Shown here one piece after another: positions 1 through 12,700 of a stretch of 64,000 nucleotides of DNA (position 1 is its first letter; each line of letters begins with the position of its first letter). The DNA lies in assembly GCA_021234155.1 (NCBI GenBank), contig JAJEKV010000171.1, forward strand, positions 1 through 64,000. Reading direction: 5' to 3'. The notes under the pieces are model-generated. The model ran no database searches. It had not been told where the DNA came from and saw only the letters and a list, made by a program, of their open reading frames with translations. The translations under genes and the position numbers were made by a program. This DNA comes from Isoetes taiwanensis (taxonomy: Eukaryota > Streptophyta > Lycopodiopsida > Isoetales > Isoetaceae).

Positions 1-3000
1 GAACCGCTTGAATTGTTCAAGCTTCGTGCGCTTTGTTCTCGCCAATTTTATGCTCTTCTTCTTCAGATTGAATTTGAGGTCCGGCCGGCAGGAAGCAATA
101 GGAAATGCTAGCCTCTTGGACGATGCAAGCACCTCGAGACGGAAGGGGGGTGTTGGAAGAAGAAGGTTCTCGCGCCATCGGTATTGAGTTTGCCGAAGTT
201 TGATTCTGAACTTTGGGATGGTAGAATCTTTAGGGACGTAAGGGGAGCACAAAATAGCTAGAGGTTGAGCAGATTTATAACAGCCAGATGGTTGGGCGCT
301 GGAAACAGCTCAACGGAGAGGGCTCTGGGTTGGGAAGAGGCCTCTTCGCTATAGATATCTGGGCTTCGATGTTTTTTTTCTTCACCGAGCCCTAACCAAT
401 TCGTGTCCATTCATGTAAGGCATCTTCTCATCTCGCTTAGCTTTTCAAAGGCAATGCTAGGTGGTTTCTTATCTGCCCGTGAACCTTTTCTCGCATGTCG
501 AAGCCGCATAATATATCCTCATTTGTTCGCTATTCCGCATGACAGACGAGATTCAGTGGGGCAGTAGCATGCCTACCGTATCCTTTCGAGACCGGGTGAA
601 CATTCTTTCCAAAGTGTCGGCTTGTTTAATTTGCTAGTCGCCATGAGGCGAGGATCATAGTTTGTCCATTTAAGGACATACTCAATGAATCAAATTCGCG
701 GTGTCCTCTACGCCGCATATAATAGCTGCCTTGGACATTGTTTTTGTTCCTTCCCACATAGCGATTGCAATTCCCACCATTGTATGTCATCAGCTTTCTT
801 GCAATCCCGAGGAACAAGCAGAGGTCTTTACTACGGCCGCCTTTCGTTACGTGGAATTGCACGCAGGCAATTTCTATACACCACTTTCTTTCATTTGAAG
901 GTGTGATGATCTTATTGGGTTCAACGTCCGGGGCGATACAAATCCAGTAGCCCAAGTAAGAAGTGGGTCCGATTCCTAATGCACAAGTTCTTCCCAGAAT
1001 ATCGCCAGGATCGCTGGCCGCGATCTTCAAGAGCTTTAGACGATCGCGACCGCGATCCTCGCGAGTGATTCTAAAGATCGCAAATGTGTGGTGAGTCGGG
1101 TTACAAGATCGCGACCGCCTGATGTTGTTGACCACTAACACGATCGCGCCGCCGCTACCGAAGCAATCGCCAGGATCGCGACGCCGATCCGTCCGGACAT
1201 CGAAAGCAGATCGCCACCGCCGCATCCCGCTTGAGTTCCGATCTTCTAATGACTACATTACTTAAAAAGGTGAAGAGTCTAATTGACTATCGAAAGAAAT
1301 CGCTCGCGATCTTCTTTGAGCCGAGGGGGTTGGAACTAACCTTCTCTCGAGGTGGGCTTTTGTGCCATGGATCGCCGGGCGCTGGAAGCTAAAAACGGGT
1401 TGATTTCGACCGCGGGTGGAAGGCTTCTGAGGAGGCTAGGGCGCTGGAATCGCGAAGGCCTCGTGTAAATCGCCGGGCGGAATGAAAGTCCAAGGGATCG
1501 CGAGAATAAATATCGGTCGGGAAGCCGGATTAATTTAATCCCGACACGTCGCGGACCTCGACGCCATAAATGGCAGCCATTAATACAGTAGGCATTCATA
1601 AATACCCACCATTAATGCCCGCCAGATTAATGGACACACAAATTCAAACCAAAAAGTGTAATGCGTAATAAAAGTGCACCTCCAAATTCAAAAAGTGTAT
1701 GCGTAATAAAGGCCCCTGGAACCATAATTAAGACGCCTACGGGAGCTTGCGGTTGAAGGCCCGAAAGAGACAACCGATTTCAAATTTTAAACCTGAATTT
1801 CAAGGCCGATGAAGAGGGCGGGATTTCGATTTATGTAATCGAAAGGGTGGTGTTACGAAGGCGCCGTTCTTTCGTCAAGGCCGTTGGGTTTTGAGGCCGA
1901 TCTGCTCACGCTCATGGGGCTATAGTGCTCATCTTGAAGGCTCGCCACTCTAAGCTCTGGGGGTACAAAATCCTAATGCCTTCTTGTCTATCCGGCTAGA
2001 AGTTTGTTAAGGAGAGATTTTCGATTTGTTGTTTATGTATAGGTTATAATAGTGCCCTCACAACCATAACAACATATGCACCATCTCTTTCTTGGTATAT
2101 CTTTGTTAGGGATCAGATAATCCTGGTTAGCGAGGCCCAATTGAATTGTTTATTTCTCGGACTAATTGATAGTGAGGGAATATCACCGGTAACATAATGG
2201 TTACGCTAATGGTAGTGCTAATGGTTTTGCTCCATTTGTTCAATTCACGATTGATCTCCATTTTAATTAACTGACGACAGCAATTTTCGATTTGTGGAAA
2301 TACTTGGTGCAATTAATATTCACATAGACATTTGATTTGCGAGACTTACTCAAGCATCTATTTTTGCTTTCGATTCGACTGCTCGGATATGCATGATGAA
2401 AGAATCGCGGCTAGCGTTCATCAGGAGCATAGCAGTTACATAGCGGCGCGAGATTACTTCAATTAATCGCGATTGCGATCTTTTCGAGGTAAGTCTAGTG
2501 GATATGTGGTTTTAAATGGTTAGTTAGATTAGACAAAGTTTCTAGGTAGATTTGAAAGATTGAAGGTCCACCATAGAGGTCGGATGGATGCGCCGCCGCG
2601 ATCTCCTACTGTCGATTGTCTTATTGCTACGTCATTTATACCCATGTGTTCAAGAGAATCGCCCGCGATCTTCACGAGGTATTATGTCGTCCCTTTGGGT
2701 CTTTGAGTCTTGTGCATTTTTCTTCTAATGAGGTCCCAACGATCGCCATCGCGATGTTGACGAAAGCGATGTTGACTTTATTCGGGATGGAAGCTCTACG
2801 GTCTTTCTACCGTTGGGGAAGAAGGTGGTCGAGGGCATAGTGCATAACTTCAAAATCACCACAACGCCCCCGTGCGGATTTAATTGATAGTAGTTTCTCT
2901 AGTCGTTGTCTTTGATGGGGATACCACCGCCAAGTTTCGAGCGAATTGAACCACCTAGAGGAGGTCATTTGGTAGCTTCATTCTTTTGGTCCAAAAGCGG

Positions 3001-3900
3001 CGTTCACGATGAAATCACTCCAAAGACCGATGTTAGCACACCACCGGGTCAGATCAAGCGGATAAATTGGCAAGTTCCAAGTAAACTCACGTGAAGGAAA
3101 CAATGAACCAATTGAATTGCGGGGATTTGCGAGGGGATAAACTAGTGGAAAAGACATGTGAGTTCTTTGCGACGAGTGCCGCAAACCTGGCTTATGCTGG
3201 CTGGGTGTCATCGTTTTTTGCAGATCCAAACGATGCAGATCGACATGAAGTTGGGTGAAGCATGGATAGGGTTTTGTTATGAATTTGTTGCCAATGCAGA
3301 AGATTTCTATGCTCTATCGGGCTTGTGCGAAATGCCCGCAGATGCATGACTTGGTGAGATGGCCAATAGCATTGGTTCTCGTTGATGATATTCCGGTTTC
3401 TAGCCTAATTTACGGCCGTGAAGGAGACCGAGGTTGAGAAGGAAGCTTACGCCATCGGCGGGAGGCTGGAGTAACAAAAAAAATTACCACATGGTGAAGC
3501 GGGGAAGGCGAGAGGACTTCGACCCCAAAAAAAAAGGTGAAAGGAAAACCACACCTGAAGCTATCTTGCGTTCAGGTCCTCGATGTCTTTGCTTGAAGAG
3601 ATGTTGTGCTAATTTCCACGATTAAGGAGGTATCCGCCATGAGGACCTTCTCTTTGGAACATGAAAAGCTCGAACGCGTCGACTTTTGCGTACAACATGC
3701 TAGATCTTTGTTCGTGAGAATGGATGTGTGAAAAAGCTAATGCCGAACAACGAGGGGAAGTCCAGGTGAAGGCATGGCATAGTGCATACCTGTTATCCCG
3801 TTTCTACATTTTACAAATGGAGGAAGCTTTTTATGGAAGGGCACGTGGATTGCGGAGCATGGAAACTCCGGGTCCATGAAGCCAAGGTCTCATACACCGG
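1..3900. other. Non-coding stretch with CG-rich patches
   Basis: I find no gene I can support here. Between about 980 and 1530, and again between about 2400 and 2760, words built from GATCGC, CGCGAT and GCCGC are far denser than in the rest of this AT-rich window. Around 1640-1715 a short segment (AAATTCAAA..AAAGTGTA..GCGTAATAAA) occurs twice in tandem. Short reading frames on both strands lack recognisable domains, codon-use support or splice signals. The stretch may be decayed transposon sequence or poorly called sequence; I cannot tell which. Confidence 0.5.
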
Positions 3901-3930
3901 CCGGAGGTGCCGTGCTATCTATGTACATAG

Positions 3931-5935
3931 ATGAAAATCTTTGAAACTATGCCACAACCGCTCAAAGGTTACGAAAGTGGGGGAACTAGAGAAAATGTGA
4001 AGAGATTACCTTCCATCTTGACTAAAAAGGACATACATCAAGAGGTAGATATAACCGATCCACTAGATGACAGGAAAACATGTTTCTCAATCGTCCTTCT
4101 TGTCAACATGGAAGGAGAACCACTCGTGAGGTAGCAATCGGCAAAAGGATAGCATTTTCTAAGTGTAATACGTATTGTGAGGATAAAGGAGAAACTTGCC
4201 AAGACTAGGGATCCGAGAGAAAGAAGAGAGCTCGCCGTGGAAAGGAAATCTCACATGACAGCCCAACTTTCCCGCAGGAGTCTCTACTGGTCGTGGAGAG
4301 CTTTGTCTCATCGATCTCCTGAAAATGCCTTAACCATTATACATGATAAGATGGATCAGAATAAGACGATGGTTCCTCGTCTGGAGAAGCTAGCAAAATC
4401 TGTATGGAGGGGTGAGCGGTTGAAGGTGAGTCTTCTTGGTGCTCTCATGCATGGGCATGGTGTAGGTGCTTTGGGCCACTTCTCCGGGATTTGGACCTCG
4501 CCGATGATTCGAATTTTCATGTGGGATCTTTAAATCATACCTTGAAAACACTAGAGAATCAATCACGAGGACAACTGGGGTCATTTGAGAAATAGAGATC
4601 ATCAAGGAAGCTGCTGGGGTGGAGCAATCATGAACACGGAAGCCCTTAGGACAAAAATGGTGAATGGCACTAGAAATGATTTTATGCCTCCTATCAAGGG
4701 CCCTCTGGAAACGAAGAAGTTGCCTAGGAGGCTTTACTTGCAGCTAGACAATTGCTCAGGACAAAACAAGAACAGGTATCTTTTCTCTTACTTGTCATAC
4801 TTGGTCTGGTTAGGTGTCTTCGATCAGGTGCAACTGGGATTCATGATGGTTGGACACACCCACGATGACATAGATGCCCTCTTTGGAAACTACTCTACTC
4901 TATTGAGAAGATCAGATGCATTGACTATTCCGGAGCTTATGCAACTCTTGAGCAAATTAGTAGTTCAAAGTCTCCTACGCCCCTACCTTGTGTCCGAGGG
5001 TTCCCAACCTGGAAAGAATTCGTGAAAGGTTTTATCCCCGATAAGAAGGACCGTTTATGTGGTCATTTGGAACCTCTACTCTTCAAGTTACAGATGAATG
5101 ATGGATGGCCACTAATGTTCTACAAGATGAGGCCAGGGCATAGGGAGTGGCTACCTGAAAAGGGAATTAAAATGTGGAAGGAGGATGCCCAAGGCTTACC
5201 TATGATTCCTAGAGGGTCACCTAAGGTCGTGCAGCCATATCAGAGCTTGACAGATATAGGTGCCTTGAGAGCTTCAATTGCCAAGTACATGATGCACTGG
5301 GCAGCTATTTCTAGAGCCGGCGATAACTCATGGTCTAACACATATATGAATGAAGTTATTGACTACTGGTCCACCTTGTTGCGAGTGCTTGGGGACGTTC
5401 AGCCCGGTAGAACTGTCATTCAGGATTTCTGGCCCAGCACGAGACAAACTGCATTAGAAGAACCCGACAACTTATTGGTGGATGAACACATTGGTGCATC
5501 TCATTATGTCGGGCCTTTCTCTGGTAAACCCAAGAACCCTGTTGAAATATTCGACCCCTACCAAGATGTGAAGAAAGGAATGCTCTTGCTGATCAGGCCA
5601 CATGATAACCGGCCCGACGTGGATGGCCTTTTGGAAGAGGACCCCAAGAGAGGACCCTAATCTCCCTCACTATGAAGAGGTGTTTGTTTCTTGGTTTGAG
5701 CCTGTTTTGGTAAAGAAAGGGTACCTCATATGCAATGCAGTATAGGGATTCTTTGGAGCAAGAATTGGAGACAGAATCCTAATGACCCGCCACGCTACCA
5801 ACATTTGAAAACGATAGACTATGGTTGGGCGTAGGGACCGGTAGTTGGCAATGGTGATCCCGATGAGTGTGGGGTCTCGGTTGCAAGAATTAGTGGCTAA
5901 AGAAGCTAACGACGAGGATGAGAACTCTTGAGGTA
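3931..5935 (+). pseudogene. Degenerate DUF7869-like transposase gene
   Basis: Fragments in shifting plus-strand frames resemble a large eukaryotic family of transposase-like proteins whose C-terminal part I recall as DUF7869. In order one reads LPSILTKKDI, then in another frame FSKCNTYCEDK, a basic helical stretch (4177-4320), IHDKMDQNKT, and then LYLQLDNCSGQNKN, in which the Asp codon is 4747-4749. GHTHDDIDALFG follows at 4852-4887, and a C-terminal segment with FDPYQDVKKGMLLL ends near 5660, with further decayed matches (YEEVFVSWFEPV) to about 5725. The LDN and GHTHDDID motifs are the conserved core of the family and look like acidic residues of an RNase H-like fold, which is inference. Frame changes near 4100, 4535 and 5020, plus stops, make this a dead copy. 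No terminal repeats were identified. The family name is from memory; membership rests on motifs. Confidence 0.72.
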
Positions 5936-6062
5936 TGCAATGCTCTTTTACATAATTACTATATCATACATGACATGCACCTTACAATAGACTAGTTATT
6001 ATTCATTAGGCTTTGTGTTTTTCATCTCAACACAAGAGCTCTTACACTATACAACAGGTGAT

Positions 6063-6305
6063 TCATTCATCTTCAGGATCTGTAGTAGTGATCCCTGATA
6101 TCTCATAGCTCATGCGCTCAGGAAGCCAGATCAGATGGATCATAACACGAATTGACGCAGGGCAATGAATCTCAGCGCCTAAAGCTTTTCTTCGCAGGTA
6201 GGGATCAAGAAGAAGATGCCTGTCCAGTCAACCAACAAGATCTGAGTGGCTCATTGAGCACTTGATCGCCTCAATGTGGTGAACTGAAGAAGGCGAAAAA
6301 TCCAT
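6063..6305 (-). pseudogene. Small paralogous ORF, copy 2 (80 codons, one stop)
   Basis: Read on the minus strand from ATG at 6305, this ORF has exactly 81 codons including the terminal TGA at 6063-6065, interrupted by one in-frame TGA at about codon 26. The product starts MDFSPSSVHHIEAIKCSMSH and ends TTTDPEDE. It aligns along its whole length with the neighbouring ORF at 6661-6904: shared features are an N-terminal HI..(F/I)KC..S..DL block, LDP(W/Y)L, an R-V..H segment and an acidic DE end. I do not recognise the family. Cysteine is scarce, and there is no signal peptide or membrane segment. It follows the degenerate transposase at 3.9-5.9 kb in the opposite orientation, so it could be cargo of that element, which is inference. 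Confidence 0.5.
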
Positions 6306-6341
6306 GGGGGATGAATGAAATTTGGCCCCGAAGTGAGAAGC

Positions 6342-6348
6342 TTTTATA
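6342..6348 (-). promoter_or_regulatory. TATA box of small ORF copy 2
   Basis: On the minus strand TATAAAA lies 36 bases before the ATG at 6305, inside a segment (TTCACTATAAAA) that is conserved upstream of the paralogous ORF at the same distance. More upstream sequence is also shared (AATTATT-rich blocks). This spacing would put transcription start nearly on the ATG, giving a very short leader. Confidence 0.5.
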
Positions 6349-6660
6349 GTGAAGTGGAATGATTGAGGTGAATTATTGGGGTAGACTTCACCACCATTAT
6401 TGAACGTGTATCAGACTGTTGTATACGTACAAGAATAATACTTATTTCATACTAATATGCGTATGTATGGAAACATGTTTGCTCGAATTTAGCTATGATT
6501 GAATTCAATGACAGCTTGCAGAAAAGTGGAGGTGGGATAGCACATCGTTACAATATACTCAGTTAAGGTACGTGATATTACATCCTTAATCAGAATGCTA
6601 TTACATCCTTACTTAGTTATTAGGTACCCATGTCATTATTACATTATTAGCGGTCTTGAT

Positions 6661-6904
6661 TCACTCGTCATTAACATCAAAGCTCATGATGCCATTCAGC
6701 TCATAGATCTCGATCGGGGAAGCCCGATAAATGTGGACTTTAACACGCAGTGAGCTTCCCGCAAGCACTAGCGTGTCCATCGGCTTTAGATAAGAGCCAT
6801 GGATCAAGCTTAACGCTATTTCTAGCGCATTCGCCCAGATCGTTGTAGCTCAAGTTACACTTGAAAGAGCGGATGTGCTCTGGACGAGGCATTGAGGAAG
6901 CCAT
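6661..6904 (-). pseudogene. Small paralogous ORF, copy 1 (one frameshift)
   Basis: Minus-strand ORF from ATG at 6904 to TGA at 6661-6663. The 244 bases are one more than 81 codons, and the frame slips by one base near 6750-6765. The first part reads MASSMPRPEHIRSFKCNLSY and the second part ends IEIYELNGIMSFDVNDE. Both halves match the paralogue at 6063-6305, so the frame change is a recent lesion or a sequencing error in an otherwise maintained ~80-residue protein. The family is unknown to me. The two copies lie head-to-tail about 600 bases apart with similar promoters, which points to a tandem gene duplication rather than chance ORFs. Confidence 0.5.
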
Positions 6905-6940
6905 GGAAGATGAATGGCCTCTACCCCCTCGTCAAGCCGT

Positions 6941-6947
6941 TTTTATA
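6941..6947 (-). promoter_or_regulatory. TATA box of small ORF copy 1
   Basis: TATAAAA on the minus strand, 36 bases upstream of the ATG at 6904. This is exactly the spacing found for the paralogue. The shared context is CACCTTCACTATAAAA, preceded by AATAATTCAC-type blocks. Confidence 0.5.
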
Positions 6948-7388
6948 GTGAAGGTGAATTATTGATGTGAATTATTGGTGTACAATGTAGGGCCATTATT
7001 GAGATTCTACGAGTATATGTGTATTTGTATGTATATGTGTATGTTAATTACCTCATGTTTCTTGTGCTCGAGAAGTAGGTGAAAGTATTCGTGCTAGAGC
7101 AAATTAGGTGTGCTTAAAATTCTCAAAATGGGCTTATTTTCTCCAATTAATGAAATCATGCTTCTTTGGGTTTTCGAGGAAAACCCTGATGAGAAACAAT
7201 CGCCAACGCTCTTGAAGAATACCGCTAACATACGTCCGTCAAGAAGTGAGTTGATATACCATGGCATTTGACAACTAAGAGAACTACACAAAATGACCTG
7301 TAATAGAAAGTCTAAAAAAGGAGAATAACCCATTAGAAGGTTAGAAGCTTCAGGCATAGGCATTGCCAAAATATCGAAAATACAAAAG

Positions 7389-7617
7389 CACTCGGAGGCT
7401 CCAGGGCCACGCCGAGGAAGAAACAATAGCCGACCAATCGGAAACCGTTTGCGGGATGACCATCGCAAGAAAATATCCGATTAGTGCTGTCTCGGAGGCT
7501 ACAATGCCATGCCGAGAGAAAATGAAAAAGAATTACGACTCTGAGACCGTAGTGCTATGCCGAAAAATAATGAAATGATAAGTATGTCTCGGAGGCTACA
7601 GTGCCACGCCGAGAAAA
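7389..7617. repeat. Tandem hairpin repeats (TCTCGGAGGCT...GCCGAGA)
   Basis: A ~27-base motif beginning CTCGGAGGCT and ending CGCCGAGA occurs near 7389, 7490 and 7588, with a more degenerate copy near 7540. The two ends of each motif (TCTCGG and CCGAGA) are complementary, so every copy can fold into a small hairpin. Spacers are A-rich. Confidence 0.6.
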
Positions 7618-10600
7618 AAAGAAAAATAAGAACGTATGCACTTTCATTAAACTAGAAAGAAACATGGAGGATAATAGCTGTTGCAGAGCGACCGAAGAAG
7701 TGTAGACAAATAGACACATACAGATGACCAACCGACTAAAAAAGAAATGAAGAAACTTCAACGATGAAATGAGAAAATGGAAAAACTGACGAAGATATGA
7801 CCAACAAGCTCGGATATGATAAAGGGAGGGGGGAGGGGGGTGTGGGGCGGGAAACCTGTGGAGCTAGAAAAGAGCAACAAGGAAAAGAAGCTCAAGAGAA
7901 TGCCGATGACTGGAAATGAGGAATGGGGCGATATAAATAGGAGATGCAGGTAGGACGTCCCCATCCAAGTAATGTCGGTTCAATAGAACCGTGGCATTCC
8001 TAGGATGGGTCCTATGATACAACTAGTTGGTCGATAGAAGAGGAATCTACCTCAAAGGAATGGAGCAAGCCAAAACGACAAGAAATTAGAAGGCAAAAAG
8101 TGAAACAAAGGGAAAACTGGCCAAAAATGATGAATAGAACAAAACAGGAAAAGGGGGCAACCCAAAAAACTGCAAAGCAAGGATGACAGGATAACGAGGA
8201 TAATGAGGGCAGAGTGCAAAGAACATGATACATGGACACCAACAGGGAAAAGAGAATTAAGGTGAATCAAGAAAAGACATGGTAAAAATAGAAATGAACG
8301 CTATGCATTCCAGAAAAACTAGTGTAATACACACACATGATGGACTGAGGGAACTAATGGAGTCATTGGAATAGAAGAAGCAAGACACAAGTGGAGGAAA
8401 AATGAGGCAATAAGCAAAGGCAAGAAGGGCATGACGCAAAGGAGTTAAGGGGTTCAAAGTGGAGCACAAGGAAACAATAGAAAGAAAAAACGAGGCAAAT
8501 AAAAGCAACAGCAGAAAAGGGCACGACCCAAAGGAGTTAACGGGGTCAAACTGGAATAGACAAATAAACTAAAAGTAAATTAAAATGGCTATAAGAACTC
8601 AACAAAAAACCGACAAGGAAAACACATAAATACGTAAAGCACGTAGACTAAACAATATAGAATAATACTTTTAGGGATATATGCACCAAAGGATCCAAAA
8701 AACTTCAAAACCTAAACATATCATCGAAGAAAAGACAAAAAATGCGTCAAAGCAAATAGAACAAGCAAGAACCAATGAGAATCCAAAAAAGGAACCATAC
8801 TAACCTCGACTATGGGATTAAAAAATATACTAGAGTAACAAGGAGAAGGTGGGTGAACTAAAACAAAGGAACTTACGGAGTATGTGAATAAAGCACAAGA
8901 GGTAATGAAAAAATGATCAACAAGGCCAAAAAGGATGAACTGGACTAACAATCGGAGCAAACTAAGACAAGGAGGGCAATAGGGCGGAAGCAAACTGATG
9001 GAAAAATGCGTGAAAAAGGATGCTTAGAATGAAAGAGATAAATGGGACAAATGAAAGAAAACATGGCTAAGCAAGGCTAGTGGGGAAACTTGGATAACCA
9101 GGGTAACCGGCAAAAACATCATAGATTGTCATCAGTGGGGCAAAACAATATCAAGGCGACTCAAGAGATGAGCTGAGCAAACACAAGCGACAGGACAAAT
9201 AAGGGACAGATGAACTAAGATGATTCAAGAGGTTACTCGACCAAACAGAACAGAAAGGGCAAATGGAGAAATAGACAAATGAACCAAATCGATTTAAAAT
9301 CGATTTAAGAAGTCAATGATTAAACTAAGGAGTGAGGATAAAAAGAATTTGTGAAAAAGATAGATAAATATTAAAAATGACCCAAAAATGAATCAAAAGA
9401 ACTAAGCAAAAATCTGACAAGGAACACATCAGCATACATGGAGCAAAAGAACAAATAAAGAACAAACCAAAAAGAAGAAAAAGAACTAATTGAGAACGAA
9501 GACGAAATGACGAACAAAACACAATTGGAAAGAACATAGAATCATAAAAAGGAACAAAATATATGTGGAACATAGAGAAAAATGACAAGCGGGAATATAC
9601 AGAGCAGAAACATGAAATAAGCTGCAAAAGAAATGGATTAAACAAAGCACGTGATGATAAACACAAACCAAGTACAGAAGGAGCAATAGAAAATAACAAA
9701 AACAAACAAATAGAACAATTCGACAAATTGGAGGCGCTGACATGAGCAAAAGAACAAGGAAATAAGACTAAATGAAGCACCTCAAAATTGACGAAGCACC
9801 TCAAAATTGACAACACAAAGACATACCACAGCTATTGCGCCTAAGGTAATAAAACAACCGGGTCGCTTACATCTAAAAATAACAAAATGGAAAGACAATG
9901 ATCAAAGATGAAAGGAGGACTGGGAAAAAGAGACAACTAGAGGTAAAGGCACAAAGGATGCCCATGTATAACCGATCAAGAATCTAAACGCACATAGCCT
10001 CTAACATGATAAGAGCCAACCAACACACAAGACTGAGAAATTAAGCTTTACGAAAATCACGCCAACCAAAACCAGATCATTAAGACTAACAAGAGTGCAT
10101 GGAAACGAGACAAGACTACATGAAGAAGATCAAACATCTAAAACAAAGGCTAGAACAATGCAAAGAATGTAACCATGTACGTATTCATCGATACCTGAAT
10201 GAATCAACAAAACAACAACATACAAAAACTTGAGAGAGAACTTGATGAAGATTATGGAACACAGAAGTCTAGCAACCATGCCTAGAAGGAATCACCTTCC
10301 TTGAGCCGTACCAAAGGAATAAATAAAGGACACAATACCAAGAACCCCAGCCATTAAGCCAGACAACACACCTGACACTAGCAACTAAAGGGAACTGACT
10401 AACCAAAAGATATTAAAATTATTGTAAAGCATATATATTATGATGAACAAATGAACCTCACGTGTAGCAGGACAAAACCTAAATACAATAGTCCTAGAGG
10501 TCATTTTCACATGTACATACCATATCTTCGATAAATGAATGTATCTAAGGTACTAGAGTCGTCAAGTCAATGTGGACAAAAACCTAGGAGCTACTTCCCC

Positions 10601-12700
10601 GCAACACCCGCACCATATAAAACAAACGACGCCAAAAATCTACACAACTTATCTATATGTATATAATCAAAAGTTGTTTGAGAAAAAAGATAATAAGATC
10701 CCAACCATATAAAAGTCATATTGATGTTAATCGTGCGAGTACAAAAAATGCCAATACAAACTTAGAAAGCAACATTAAGCAATGGACAATGGAACTTCGC
10801 ATGCCGATCTAAACTAAACAAAAAAAAAACGAAACTTCGTAAGCATAAAAAGAATGGAAACTGCCCACACATCAACAACCACATGAAACCACAACCAGCA
10901 AATCCTCCAGTAAAGACAACAAAGCGCAATGGGGCATGCTAGACTAGCGAGTAAATGGAAGACGCCAAGTATAGAAGCAAAGTGGAGAACAAATGTAAAT
11001 GCCATGTTAGTAATGCGAGCAAGCCCCTAGAATGAGCAAATCTGAACTTCAACCCTGGCATGCTATCAAATGGAATAAACTCAAACATCATGGGCAAGAG
11101 AACCACCTCTATAGGATGGAAAAGAGACACTCTAGCAAGAACAATGGAAGAAACTAACAAGGAGAAGAATAGAATAGTAAAGATGGAACATGCCGCAGAG
11201 AATCAAAAGATACAAATGTTATGAAAGTGGTCAACTAGACAACCAACCATGGTACTATATGCTAAATGGGTGTTCACATCGCAAAAATAAAATTACAATG
11301 CAAAATGTATCTATATAAAGAGCTAACTTAGCAAAGAAAAACATGCCTAAATGAAATCAAACCAGATGCGTGTTCCAATGACTGAAGATATAAGGTGCAC
11401 GAGACGCCAATATCGAGAATGCGAATAGAATTCAGGGAATTGTATATAATGAACTAGGCATCAACTCAAGGTACTAAATGCCCAAACGGGATGCTCTCAC
11501 CAAAAAATGAAGCTCCTTGTGCAAAAATGCACATATGCAAAGAGCGAATTTACCTGGATCCAGACAAAGTCGAATTGCATCGTCAAGTAACATATGTAAG
11601 ATGATCATAAAAATTCTCAGTCGCCTCCATGCAGATAAAAACTTGGACCACAACGAATGAAAAGAAATGCGATTAGATGGCAAGGTTAGAAGGTGTAAAG
11701 CACCACCTCTAAACGCTAGAGCAAAAATAGAAACCAAGTATATATATGAGAAACCAAAAAATTTGTGCAATGACCCATAACATGACTATGAAAGAAAAAC
11801 CTAGATGTCATAAACTTATTCCAAACAAATGCTGGAGCAAAAATTGAAAACCAAATATATGAAAAACCGAAAATTTGTGCAATGACCCATAACATGACTA
11901 GCAATGTTGCGCTTCATGACCAAAGACAAAAGCGAGTCCAACCAACTGAACCCGAGAAAATTTTGTGCGATAAGCCATTAGGCCATTTTGCAATTCTCAA
12001 TAAAATAGAAAAAACCCCAAAAATGACCCAAAATCCAAGAAATCAAACAATAAAAAACTTACAGTCCCATTGATCAAACCCTAGAAATGTCTCCCGACTG
12101 CACACTTAAAATTGTACTCCCATTGCAAACTCAGCATCATGAACCATGGATCATCCATCCTGGGAAACTTAGATCATCTATCTCGGGAACCTTGGACCAT
12201 CTAAGCACCCACTTTGCATGTGACGCTCTCCATGGATGGGATTGCACCAATGCAAACTCGAACCCTCCAACCATATGTCTACAAAGGGGAACAACTCTAC
12301 TATATACCCAACCGCTAGTAAACACTGGTGCACGACCAACAAGGAAAGACGCCCCTGCAGTCTAAAAAGTTGTATGGGCATAGCACCTTAAAACAACAGA
12401 AGAAATGCCATGAAGTAAAAAATCGACCTAGAGAGCCCCATAATGTGGAATTGTGGTATTAAAAACTATAAACGCCACACGACAACGGACCCAATGACTT
12501 GTAAATAAGATGATTAGACAATGGACAATATAAACAACTGATATAAAAGGTCTAGAGCAAAGAGCCCCATAAGTTTCGAAACGTGCAAATAAAGTGTCAC
12601 GGGAATGAAGAATAAAGGAAAGTGAAATTGATCTAGGAGGTTGAGAACAGAGAGCCACATGAGTCTACAAGGGTTTTCCTAATGCAAATCTAAAAAGAGC
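7600..12700. other. Long A-rich, strand-asymmetric non-coding stretch
   Basis: The plus strand is dominated by A with G next, and T is scarce, for about 4 kb (roughly 7600-11700), then less strongly to about 12700. Open frames on the minus strand here are Phe/Leu/Ser-rich by-products of this composition. Local repeats are visible: GCAAAGGAGTTAA..GGGGT..AA near 8435 and 8530, GAAGCACCTCAAAATTGA twice near 9775-9810, a ~117-base tandem duplication with TTTGTGCAATGACCCATAAC at about 11760 and 11875, and GAGCCCCATAA-type repeats at 12430-12660. I see no gene. Confidence 0.6.

Noticed and set aside
626-1225. 199-codon minus-strand frame
   Set aside because: Falls in the CGATCG-rich patch, where stops are rare by composition; no recognisable domain.
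6000-7000. Small ORF pair considered as coming from an integrated plant DNA virus
   Set aside because: I could not match the proteins to any viral family or find a replication gene or origin hairpin beside them.
7555-11904. Many minus-strand Leu/Phe/Ser-rich frames
   Set aside because: They follow from the A-rich plus strand and show no homology or codon-position signal.
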